From: an uncultured Cytophagales bacterium
GTDB taxonomy: Bacteria; Bacteroidota; Bacteroidia; Cytophagales; Cyclobacteriaceae
NCBI GenBank assembly: GCA_913057175.1
Contig: CAJXNP010000005.1
Location: 62,001-126,000, forward strand
Reading direction: 5' to 3'
DNA length: 64,000 nt
Positions 56,539 to 64,000 of this stretch are shown one piece after another. Within the stretch, counting starts at the first letter, position 1, and each line of letters opens with the position of its first letter. Below the pieces are notes generated by a model. It ran no database searches. It saw nothing but the letters and a program-made list of their open reading frames with translations, and had not been told where the DNA came from. A program made the translations under genes and the position numbers.

Positions 56539-57465
56539 ATGGCAGTAAAAATTAGATTAGCGCGTCGAGGACGCAAAAAACTGGCAATTTACAATGTAGT
56601 TGTAGCAGACGCCAGATCACCACGAGATGGTAAGTATATCGAGAACCTGGGTATTTATAATCCAAATACAAATCCAGCTACGGTCGATATTGACGAGGAA
56701 AAGACTTTTGACTGGATCATGAAGGGAGCATTACCCACGGATACAGCAAGAAGGATCCTTTCTTATAGAGGGATTATGCTTAGAAAGCACCTTCAGGTAG
56801 GAGTGATCAAAGGTGCTCTTACACAGGAAGAAGCGGATAAGAAGTTTGCAGATTGGAAGGCAGACAAGGATAATAAGATCCAGGGTAAAGTTGATTCCCT
56901 GCAAAAGCAAAAAGATCTGGATACAAAGAAAAGGCTGGATGCTGAGAAAAAGAAAAACGAAGCACGTGCAGCTGAGATCCAGGCAAAACAAACTCCTGAA
57001 GTAGCGGAAGCTGAAGAAACGGAGGAAGCTGTATCAGAAGGTGGATCTGAAGAGGTTGTAGCTCAGGAAAGCGCAGCGGAAGTAGTAGAAGAGCCAAAAG
57101 CTGAGGCTGAAGTAGCAGAGGAAGTTGCAGAAGAAAAACCTGCTGAGGAAAAAGCTGAAGAAAAGGAATCTGACTCTGTAAAAGCTACATCTGACAAGGA
57201 AGAGCCTAAAGCAGAAGCGAAAGAAGAAGCTGAAGTAGAGGAACCAAAAGCAGAAAAAGCTGAGGAGCCTAAGGAAGAAGTAAAGGCTGAGGAGCCAAAA
57301 GCTGAAGTGAAAGAAGAAAAAGCTGAAAAGGAAGAAGCTCCTGAAGCAGAAGATAAAAAAGAAGAAAAGGAATCTGACTCCGCTAAAGCTACAGCGGACA
57401 AGGAAGAGCCAAAAGCTGAAGCTAAGGAAGAAAAAGAAGAGTCTTCCGAAGAAGAGAAAAAGTAA
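56539..57465 (+). CDS. rpsP: 30S ribosomal protein S16 with very long acidic C-terminal extension
   Basis: 308 residues, whereas bacterial S16 is usually about 80-90 and, from memory, about 180 in many Bacteroidota. The core is residues 1-85 (MAVKIRLARRGRKKLAIYNVVVADARSP, NLGIYNPNTNP). Residues about 95-150 are a charged probable coiled coil with KKRLDAEKKKNEARAAE. From about 150 to the end is a low-complexity tail of Glu, Ala, Lys and Pro with repeats of [10 protein letters not shown] and two copies of KESDS[VA]KAT[SA]DKEEPKAE. The tail is probably disordered. rimM starts four bases after the stop and trmD overlaps rimM. No frame break is visible. Confidence 0.92.
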   Translation: MAVKIRLARRGRKKLAIYNVVVADARSPRDGKYIENLGIYNPNTNPATVDIDEEKTFDWIMKGALPTDTARRILSYRGIMLRKHLQVGVIKGALTQEEADKKFADWKADKDNKIQGKVDSLQKQKDLDTKKRLDAEKKKNEARAAEIQAKQTPEVAEAEETEEAVSEGGSEEVVAQESAAEVVEEPKAEAEVAEEVAEEKPAEEKAEEKESDSVKATSDKEEPKAEAKEEAEVEEPKAEKAEEPKEEVKAEEPKAEVKEEKAEKEEAPEAEDKKEEKESDSAKATADKEEPKAEAKEEKEESSEEEKK

Positions 57466-57469
57466 ATTC

Positions 57470-57994
57470 ATGCAGCTTGATGATTGCTTTGAGTTAGGCT
57501 ACATTGTCAAGCCACATGGTACAAGGGGAGAGGTTCAGGTTTTCCTGGATGTTGATGACCCCGCAGAATATTTGGAAATGGAATCAGTATTTGTGGCCTA
57601 TGGTCAGGATCTGGTTCCATTTTTTATTGAACACATCAAAAAGGCTGGGAAGAACATTGTCATAAAATTTGATGAAATAAACACCGTTGAGAAAGCGGAA
57701 GAACTACGTTCCCTCCAACTATTCCTACCGCTTGATTTTTTACCCGAATTATCCGAGGATCAGTTTTATTACCACGAAATCATTCAGTTTGATGTTAGGG
57801 ATGAGAAATTAGGAGTTTTGGGAAAAGTAAAAGAAGTTTACCTCAAAGGAAACCAGGACCTGATTGTCATGGAATACAAAGGGAGTGAAATCCTGATACC
57901 CGTGACGGATGAAGTCGTCACATCCGTTGATAAACAAGCAAGATGTATTTTTGTTGATTTACCGGATGGTTTGCTGGATATTTACTTGTCATGA
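57470..57994 (+). CDS. rimM: RimM, 16S rRNA processing factor
   Basis: 174 residues with N-terminal [25 protein letters not shown] and a C-terminal PRC-barrel segment ([31 protein letters not shown]). RimM binds S19 and aids maturation of the 30S head. It sits between rpsP and trmD, as in many bacteria, and overlaps trmD by four bases (ATGA). Confidence 0.95.
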   Translation: MQLDDCFELGYIVKPHGTRGEVQVFLDVDDPAEYLEMESVFVAYGQDLVPFFIEHIKKAGKNIVIKFDEINTVEKAEELRSLQLFLPLDFLPELSEDQFYYHEIIQFDVRDEKLGVLGKVKEVYLKGNQDLIVMEYKGSEILIPVTDEVVTSVDKQARCIFVDLPDGLLDIYLS

Positions 57995-58668
57995 GAATTG
58001 ATATCATTACCTGTTTGCCAAAGTTGATTGAAAGCCCCTTTCAACATTCTATTCTTAATCGTGCTGAGGAAAAAGGAATTGCAAAAGTGGTCATTCACGA
58101 TCTTCGTGATTATGCCCAAAACAAACACAAACAAGTCGATGACTACGCCTACGGTGGTGGAGCTGGGATGGTGCTGATGATTGAACCAATCTCAAGATGC
58201 ATTGATGATTTGAAAAGTCAGCGAGCCTATGATGAAATCATTTACATGAGTCCGGATGGAGAGCTTTTCGATCAGAAAATGGCCAATCAACTCTCTTTGA
58301 AAAAAAATCTCATCATTTTATGTGGGCATTACAAAGGTGTGGATGAGCGGGTCAGGCAACACATTATTACAAAGGAAATCAGCATCGGAAATTATGTGCT
58401 TTCCGGTGGGGAGTTAGCAGCTGCTGTCATTTCAGATGCTGTCATTCGATTACTTCCCGGCGTGCTAAATGATGAAACCTCCGCCCTAAGCGACAGTTTT
58501 CAGGATAACCTGGTGGCACCACCCGTTTATACCCGTCCGGCGGATTTCAATGGCTTGAAAGTTCCCGATGTCCTGATGTCCGGTCACGAAGCTAAAATCA
58601 ACGAATGGCGACATGATCAGGCAGTAGAGAGAACAAAGAAAAGAAGGCCGGGGATGATGGAAGAATAA
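57991..58668 (+). CDS. trmD: TrmD, tRNA (guanine-N1)-methyltransferase
   Basis: 225 residues. A SPOUT-fold methyltransferase that makes m1G37 in tRNAs. Diagnostic blocks are [28 protein letters not shown], and the trefoil-knot segment [30 protein letters not shown]. The usual next gene rplS is absent; instead a convergent esterase gene follows. Confidence 0.96.
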   Translation: MRIDIITCLPKLIESPFQHSILNRAEEKGIAKVVIHDLRDYAQNKHKQVDDYAYGGGAGMVLMIEPISRCIDDLKSQRAYDEIIYMSPDGELFDQKMANQLSLKKNLIILCGHYKGVDERVRQHIITKEISIGNYVLSGGELAAAVISDAVIRLLPGVLNDETSALSDSFQDNLVAPPVYTRPADFNGLKVPDVLMSGHEAKINEWRHDQAVERTKKRRPGMMEE

Positions 58669-58792
58669 TATTATCCCAAGAGAATGCCATTCCCCCTTCA
58701 ATTAGAAAATGGATTCCCACAATAATTAAAAAAATAGTCGCACATCCTTCAAAATTGCACAATAAATGACCAATTCCTTCAGTCGACTCAAT

Positions 58793-60067
58793 TTAGTCGT
58801 TGAGGTGTTTCCTGGCAAAACTTATGAATTGTTCCCAGTCGTATTCGGTTACATCATGTCCACCAGTTCGTATGTGGTATCCGATGGTATGATGGATGGG
58901 TTCGTTGGTGGCAGGCATGACTGAATTTGTCAAGCCCGTTTTTCCGTATAGTTCATAAACTGGGCTTGCGTAATATCCCCCAAGATATTCACCTTTAGGG
59001 TCTGCCCACCGGTCATCTTCTGCGCTGGCAATGTAAACCGGCCTTGGGGCAATGAGTGCGATCAGCATGTGTTGATCCACCGGCAATGCATTTTCATTGT
59101 GACTGTACTTTTTAAAATTCTTGTTAAACCAATGGGGGAAGCTTTGATTGATGATAGCTGCAGTTTCGCCATATTTTCTTCTGAAAATAGCTGCCCCTCC
59201 ACAACCTGAGTCGTTGGAGATGACCATATCAAATCTCGTGTCTAGTGCACCTGCCCAAAGAGATGTTTTGCCCAGACGCGAATGACCAAATAGGATGAAG
59301 GAAGAATCGTGGAGAAGTTCATCGGCTTTGAGGAAATCCAAAACGGTAGATAATCCCCAGGCCCAGGCGGAGATCGAACCCCATTCATGGTTACTGGGCT
59401 TTTCCTGACCATCCTCATAAAAAAACGGATGGATACCATCTGTAAAATCGTTTCTGTCGGGATCCACATCTCCATAGTAAATTGTGGCTATCCCAAAGCC
59501 TTCACCAATGATCTTTTCAATGGGCCACCGATGACTCCTTTTCCCTCGCGAATCTTCTGTCACCCGATGCTCTGTGATACTGGAATCAGCATTGTTTTGA
59601 ACCCATGAATCCGTAAGAACGATGTTGGGGTCATTGATGACGGACTGATTCCCATAGAAGTTATATCCAACAAAGACAGGTGGAAATGTGACATCGTTCG
59701 GCAAATAAATCAACACGTTGATGGTGAGCTGAATGCCATTGCTTTCATAGATAATAGCTATTTGTTTCCTGATGGCATGGCCATTTAATGCGGAATCACT
59801 TTCTTCTACCACTTTCACTGAGGTCCGCTGTAATATTGTTTCAGGATGGTATCCGTAAACTTCATTTTTATAAAAATCCAGGATCTCTGGCCTTCGTTTG
59901 AGCTCCCAATCCTCTGCAGTGTGAATTTTCTCGCCATTGCTCAATGTCAGTAGTTCCGGTAGCACGTAGGGTTCGATGGCTTCCTCGTTATAGTTTGGCT
60001 CCGGTTGCGCAAAGACACCGATGCTAAAGAAAATACTGGCAAATAGGAAAGTAACTAGAAGTATCAT
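58793..60067 (-). CDS. CE15-like glucuronoyl esterase
   Basis: About 424 residues from the ATG at 60067, which starts a signal peptide (MILLVTFLFASIFFSIGVFAQ); an ATG at 60118 would add a 17-residue leader. Alpha/beta hydrolase with nucleophile motif FGHSRLGKTSLWAGALD, NDSGCGGAAIFRRKYGE and the catalytic His in TGGHDVTEYDW. These are the marks of carbohydrate esterase family 15, which cleaves ester bonds between glucuronic acid in xylan and lignin alcohols. Canonical fungal enzymes have GCSRxGK; here the Cys is His. It is exported and stands alone. Substrate inferred. Confidence 0.82.
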   Translation of the reverse strand: MILLVTFLFASIFFSIGVFAQPEPNYNEEAIEPYVLPELLTLSNGEKIHTAEDWELKRRPEILDFYKNEVYGYHPETILQRTSVKVVEESDSALNGHAIRKQIAIIYESNGIQLTINVLIYLPNDVTFPPVFVGYNFYGNQSVINDPNIVLTDSWVQNNADSSITEHRVTEDSRGKRSHRWPIEKIIGEGFGIATIYYGDVDPDRNDFTDGIHPFFYEDGQEKPSNHEWGSISAWAWGLSTVLDFLKADELLHDSSFILFGHSRLGKTSLWAGALDTRFDMVISNDSGCGGAAIFRRKYGETAAIINQSFPHWFNKNFKKYSHNENALPVDQHMLIALIAPRPVYIASAEDDRWADPKGEYLGGYYASPVYELYGKTGLTNSVMPATNEPIHHTIGYHIRTGGHDVTEYDWEQFISFARKHLND

Positions 60068-60208
60068 TTTATTATGATATGCTTTTAACAGTTTATTAAA
60101 TAGAATATACAAAAGCATTTTTAAATAATAGTCGAAAGGTGGGAATTCGATGGGTTTATAAAGTTTATGTAAAGAAGGTAGGGAATGGTGGAGAAGTAGT
60201 TCATTCTT

Positions 60209-61717
60209 TTAAAATTCTGATTTAACGGTCTCAAGTAAAACTTCATAATAATCCCTTTTTAGAAGTTTGGATTTCAACCATGAATAAAATGTCATGGCCT
60301 GTAAGTCCTCTTGTTCTTCTGGTATGGTTGTCAATGTTTTCTCGATCAATTCCCCAACTTCATGCTCATTAAAGTTTATTGGATTCTGAATGTACTTTTT
60401 GATCAAATTCAAATAGGCTTTCGTTCTGTGGTAAAGTGGCTTTGAAAAGAAATGTTGATAACTTCTTTCAACAGATCGTATTCTGTTGAGAGCTATATCC
60501 AAATTATTCATTTCAATTTGTGCAATTATTTCCATAATTCCCTTCTTAAAGACCCATTCTTTTCCCAGATTTTTTTCAAACCATTTATCCGAATGCTCTA
60601 GTTTATTATTAATCGTCAGAGCATTTTTGTAGTCACATTTTAAGAAATAGTAAATGGCAAGATTAATTTGAAGTTTGATGAGATCTTTAGTAGAGAAATA
60701 TTTTGAATTTTTGGCTAATTCCGATTCTAGTATTTCGATGGATTCGTTCAATTTTCCCTGATAAATTTTAACACCAGCACTCAATAAAATGTATTTAGAA
60801 TAAAAGAGCATCAATTGACTTTCATTGTAAGCGAACAGATCAGATTTCATCTCATTTAAATATTCTGCTGCCGGTTCAAACTTTCGATTCCGGTATAATA
60901 CATGGGCAATCATATAAAGAATGCTTAGTTTGTAAAAATGGCTGTTCCTCGAGAAACCAAATTGCTCTTTAGCTTTTTTGTATTGGTCTATCAGATAAGG
61001 TTCAAAATTATAGTAATCTTTATTTGCCAGGATTGCGCTTCTTGAGATTGATAAAATATTGTATAAAATCTTGGGCCTTGATATGACTGCGTTTGTTAAG
61101 TTATAACTGGTTAAAACAAGTTTGATCACACCCTCAAAATCAACATCCTTCCCTTCAAGCATTACGCATTTTAATTCCTTTTTTATCAGGCTGCAGGCAA
61201 TTGTTGCACGTTCATCCTCATCAGCTAAAACTTTTGCCCCTACCTTTTTACTAATTATATCGTTTACATCATCTGCATAATCTGAATGGACGTTTTCAAT
61301 TTGTAGTAAATAGATATTGTTGAGCAGGTCGTATTGTTCATTTTCCGAGGCAATTTCTTCTGCATTTTTTAAATAAGACCAGGCAAGTTGGTCCATTCCC
61401 CTTTCAAAAAGGTATTTTGCAAGGGAAATAAAGCCCATTACCGAACTGGAAGCTGTTGTATCTTCTTCAATTCTTTTGAGGACAATGTAATTGGACAACT
61501 TTTTTAAAAGTCTCTTTCTTACTGCGTGGTACGCTTCCTTATTTTCCTGATCATAAAGACTGGCCTCCAAATCTTTAGGTTCAGGTTCGCTTGTAATGAG
61601 ATCAAAAAGCTCGAGATCTTTTCTTTTATCCAGTTTTCTCTGGCTATGAATGAATGAACGAAAGTCCTTGATTTCACTTTCGTTCATAGTTTTTATCAAT
61701 AGTTTTAATCTGTCCAT
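60209..61717 (-). CDS. Helical-repeat (TPR-like) protein of unknown function
   Basis: 502 residues, all-alpha by appearance, without signal peptide. The N-terminus MDRLKLLIKTMNESEIKDF, then RSFIHSQRKLDKRKDLELFDLI and a lysine-rich helix (AVRKRLLKKLSNYIVLKRI), resembles a Bacteroidota family of about 500-residue TPR-like proteins I have seen as hypothetical. The middle has TPR-like helix pairs such as NLAIYYFLKCDYKNALTINNKL. No catalytic or DNA-binding motif is evident. Probably a cytoplasmic scaffold or regulator. Confidence 0.72.
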   Translation of the reverse strand: MDRLKLLIKTMNESEIKDFRSFIHSQRKLDKRKDLELFDLITSEPEPKDLEASLYDQENKEAYHAVRKRLLKKLSNYIVLKRIEEDTTASSSVMGFISLAKYLFERGMDQLAWSYLKNAEEIASENEQYDLLNNIYLLQIENVHSDYADDVNDIISKKVGAKVLADEDERATIACSLIKKELKCVMLEGKDVDFEGVIKLVLTSYNLTNAVISRPKILYNILSISRSAILANKDYYNFEPYLIDQYKKAKEQFGFSRNSHFYKLSILYMIAHVLYRNRKFEPAAEYLNEMKSDLFAYNESQLMLFYSKYILLSAGVKIYQGKLNESIEILESELAKNSKYFSTKDLIKLQINLAIYYFLKCDYKNALTINNKLEHSDKWFEKNLGKEWVFKKGIMEIIAQIEMNNLDIALNRIRSVERSYQHFFSKPLYHRTKAYLNLIKKYIQNPINFNEHEVGELIEKTLTTIPEEQEDLQAMTFYSWLKSKLLKRDYYEVLLETVKSEF

Positions 61718-61875
61718 ACCCGTTTAAAAAGTCCGCTTAAAAGAGGTGTTTGACTTAAAAATAAGGAATATAAAGACTTCCATGCAAAATTGAAAAGTCC
61801 GGTTTTATAAAAAGTTGGTTTTAATGCCAAATGATACCACTCTAGTTTAGCTCCAGCAATTTTAAATTTTTTATC

Positions 61876-63486
61876 ATGAAAGATTTCATTAACAAAAACT
61901 GGATCAATATACTAGGCGGCCTTTTCTTGTTCGTCGCTTTTTTGTACTTCTTCGAATTGGCAATTGAGGAAGGTTGGTTGCCTCCCGCAGCAAGAGTTGC
62001 CATTGGTCTTTTGACAGGCATCTCAGGACTTTACTATGGATATGTGAAATTCAAAAAGCAGGCAAATTTATCGGCTGAATTGCTGGCTGGACTTGGAAAT
62101 GCTATCGTTTACGCGACTTTTGCGTACGCGAGCTTTTCGAGTGCCATTGAATGGTCCACAAATACGATCATGATATCTATGTTGTCCTTTACCAGTCTTG
62201 TCACTTTTATCAGCTACAAATATGATATGCGCAAGCTGGGATTTATCAGCATATTCGGTGGACTGATTACACCTGTTATTCTGAAAGCTCCGGAGGAGCA
62301 GGTTTTGGCATTGTTTATTTATGTCTTCATTTTAAATGCTGTTTCTCTTTATTTAAGTGCATCGAAGAGGTGGTCGGAATTGAGCATAATGTCTTTTATA
62401 GTTACGGCAGCTATTTACTTGACATATTATATTTACTTTGATCCAATTGACTGGCAAAAGCCTACTTTTTATGCTTCTTCATTTTTTGTTGTGTATTTCG
62501 TCGGTTTACTGCTTCCGGGCTTTTTTGACAAACAAAATTTCAATGGACTTAATCTATACCTGGGGTTAATCAATGCCATTAATTTCATTTTTTGGTCTAT
62601 TCTAATATTTAGTTCTTTTTCTGTACCGTATGCGACTCCTACTCTATTTGTAGGAATACTATTTGCCTTGGCGGCACTAGTCATATACAGAAAAAGTGGA
62701 GAACTGATCCTTCCTTCAATAGCCTATTTCATTCTTAGCATTGTTCTCATCGCCATATCAGGTTCCGACCTGTCGGGGATTTTTACAAAAGGGGGATTCA
62801 ATTATTTAATCAATGCGTTTATATGGACGTCCCTTGTTGCAATGGTGTATTTTTCAGCTCATTATCTAAAGTCAACCATAGCCCGGAATATCAGCATGGT
62901 GGCATGGGTGTTCGTTCTGATCTACTGGTTTTCTGTCGCCTGGAATGTCGAATGGATTCCTATTTTTGGAGTGAAGTTTATCCCTTTCTTAAATCCTGGC
63001 GCGCTAGTTTGGATGTTTCTTGCCAGCTTAGGATTTATATTTTCAAATAATGTCTTGAAGAAATCAGATTCTGTAGCAGAAAATGAAGAAGCACATCAAT
63101 ACAAATTGATCTCACTAATGATAGCAATTATAAGTCATGTGGTAGTAGGAGGCTTACTGACGATTCAAATCCAGAATTTATGGGATGCTTACCAACTTAA
63201 TTTCATGAAAGTGACAACTGTTTTATCTATTTCGTGGATGGTTTATGCGCTCGGTTTGTTTTTGTGGGGTTCTTACACGAATCAGAAAGCATTTAGATTT
63301 TTGGGTTCAGCGGTGGTGATTTTAACTTCACTAAAAGTATTTATCTTCGACTTGCGGGGAACATCAACCATATACCTGGTTACATTTTTATTTGTTTTGG
63401 GGTTATTGACATTGCTTATTGCGAGGATTGATAGCTACTGGAGAACAAAATATAATGATCCAAAACCAAAAGAACTTGAAGATTAA
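61876..63486 (+). CDS. DUF2339-type polytopic membrane protein
   Basis: 536 residues with about 14 membrane segments. The conserved N-terminal block KNWINILGGLFLFVAFLYFF, then AIEEGWLPPAARVAIGLLTGISGL and LAGLGNAIVYATFAYA, matches DUF2339 membrane proteins, including the LGFISIFGGLITPVIL motif. Function unknown. A short hairpin follows and the next gene begins 83 bases later on the same strand. Confidence 0.82.
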   Translation: MKDFINKNWINILGGLFLFVAFLYFFELAIEEGWLPPAARVAIGLLTGISGLYYGYVKFKKQANLSAELLAGLGNAIVYATFAYASFSSAIEWSTNTIMISMLSFTSLVTFISYKYDMRKLGFISIFGGLITPVILKAPEEQVLALFIYVFILNAVSLYLSASKRWSELSIMSFIVTAAIYLTYYIYFDPIDWQKPTFYASSFFVVYFVGLLLPGFFDKQNFNGLNLYLGLINAINFIFWSILIFSSFSVPYATPTLFVGILFALAALVIYRKSGELILPSIAYFILSIVLIAISGSDLSGIFTKGGFNYLINAFIWTSLVAMVYFSAHYLKSTIARNISMVAWVFVLIYWFSVAWNVEWIPIFGVKFIPFLNPGALVWMFLASLGFIFSNNVLKKSDSVAENEEAHQYKLISLMIAIISHVVVGGLLTIQIQNLWDAYQLNFMKVTTVLSISWMVYALGLFLWGSYTNQKAFRFLGSAVVILTSLKVFIFDLRGTSTIYLVTFLFVLGLLTLLIARIDSYWRTKYNDPKPKELED

Positions 63487-63498
63487 TTTTTTTTGACA

Positions 63499-63526
63499 GA
63501 GCTCTGTGAAAATTTCTACAGAGCTC
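63499..63526 (+). terminator. Terminator-like hairpin after the DUF2339 gene
   Basis: Perfect 9-bp arms GAGCTCTGT (63499-63507) and ACAGAGCTC (63518-63526), 10-base loop. Only a weak T-rich stretch follows, so termination may be partial. Confidence 0.5.
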
Positions 63527-63569
63527 ACCTTAAAATTATTTGGTAATTATTTTTTATAAAGTTTTACTC

Positions 63570-64000
63570 ATGAAAAAGATACAAAAATGGCTTCCGCTTT
63601 TTTCCACTCAATTCCTGGGAGTCTTAAATGATAATGTTCTCAAGAATGCCATCATTTTTATTGGGCTTTTCTGGCTGGCAAAAGATGATCAACCACTGGT
63701 TATTCCAATAGCATCAGCTTTATTGGTATTGCCATTTTTACTTTTTTCACCTTTAGCAGGCAAATGGTCACAGACGATCTCAAAAAAGAAAATTTTTGAA
63801 ACGGCAAAGTTGCTTGAGATTCCTATTATGATCATAGCATCGATCGGCTTTTTCATGCAATCCATTTATGTGGTAATGCTGGCAATGCTTTTAATGGGAT
63901 TACAAAGTGCGCTTTATTCTCCCTCTAAATATGGCTTGATAAGAGATGTTGGTGGTGTGGAAGAAGTTTCTTTTGGCATTGGGACCATGGAACTACTCAC
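63570..64000 (+). CDS. MFS / LplT-like transporter, 3' end cut by window edge
   Basis: 143 residues are visible from ATG at 63570 to the edge. They contain four membrane segments. The opening WLPLFSTQFLGVLNDNVLKNA, then PLAGKWSQTISKKKIF and MGLQSALYSPSKYGLI, are typical of the lysophospholipid transporter LplT group of the major facilitator superfamily, which are sometimes fused to an acyltransferase and acyl-ACP ligase. Which form this is cannot be seen here. Confidence 0.8.
   Translation, partial: MKKIQKWLPLFSTQFLGVLNDNVLKNAIIFIGLFWLAKDDQPLVIPIASALLVLPFLLFSPLAGKWSQTISKKKIFETAKLLEIPIMIIASIGFFMQSIYVVMLAMLLMGLQSALYSPSKYGLIRDVGGVEEVSFGIGTMELL

Noticed and set aside
57034-57471. Long open frames on the minus strand opposite the S16 tail (Phe/Leu-rich and Ser/Ala-rich)
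   Set aside because: They arise from the GAA/GCT-rich composition of the tail; no start signal, and the products are low complexity.

Overview
The window looks like a chromosome segment from a Bacteroidota bacterium, most likely order Cytophagales. It carries a large type IX secretion sortase with a PorV/PorQ-like partner, the gliding ABC transporter genes gldA-gldF-gldG, GIN-domain (DUF2807) proteins, a DUF4834 protein, an AccD without its zinc ribbon and a short CarB. Several genes have the Bacteroidota -7 promoter element TAnnTTTG upstream. The DNA is AT-rich and genes are densely packed. I saw no rRNA, tRNA, CRISPR array, prophage or intact insertion sequence.

Layout. 1-5 kb: lon (cut by the left edge), hslU, a SixA-type phosphatase and a thioredoxin, a protein quality-control and stress group. 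5-9.5 kb: a two-gene minus-strand unit encoding a secreted protein with about 14 YwqK/MORN-like repeats fused to a beta-barrel, and an unrecognised 711-residue surface protein. 9.6-13.4 kb: a glutaryl-CoA-dehydrogenase-like enzyme, a DUF218 envelope protein, a lipoprotein and a small orphan protein. 13.4-19.5 kb: the 1684-residue PorU-type C25 sortase coupled to a PorV/PorQ-family barrel. 19.8-22.6 kb: padR plus a double-PspC membrane protein. 22.6-26.9 kb: gldA-gldF-gldG plus a DUF4340 gene. 27-29 kb: a PagL-like lipid A deacylase candidate and a GIN-domain lipoprotein. 28.9-29.8 kb: a gene-free stretch full of decayed repeats. 29.8-36.3 kb: an RND/MMPL exporter, ileS and lspA on one strand. 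36.6-39.5 kb: two YceI-fold proteins flanking a porin-like barrel. 39.6-44.8 kb: cystathionine beta-synthase, an M14 peptidase and an arginase-fold protein with degraded metal ligands. 44.8-50.2 kb: nqrF, accD, DUF4834, carB. 50.4-56.3 kb: odhA-odhB-lpd, the 2-oxoglutarate dehydrogenase complex. 56.5-58.7 kb: rpsP-rimM-trmD, where S16 carries an unusually long acidic tail. 58.8-64 kb: a CE15-like esterase, a helical-repeat protein, a DUF2339 membrane protein and the start of an MFS/LplT-like transporter (cut by the right edge).

How it fits together. Core metabolism (2-oxoglutarate dehydrogenase, acetyl-CoA carboxylase, carbamoyl phosphate, Na+-NQR, translation) is interleaved with envelope functions (T9SS sortase, gliding transporter, lipoprotein signal peptidase, lipid A modification, RND export, barrels, YceI proteins). 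The least-described parts are the repeat/beta-barrel pair at 5.4-9.5 kb, the S16 tail with its repeated palindromic cassette, the YceI/porin group with a nested palindromic operator and a terminator hidden in antisense coding DNA, and the repeat cluster at 29 kb. All family names come from motif reading by eye; no database search was run.
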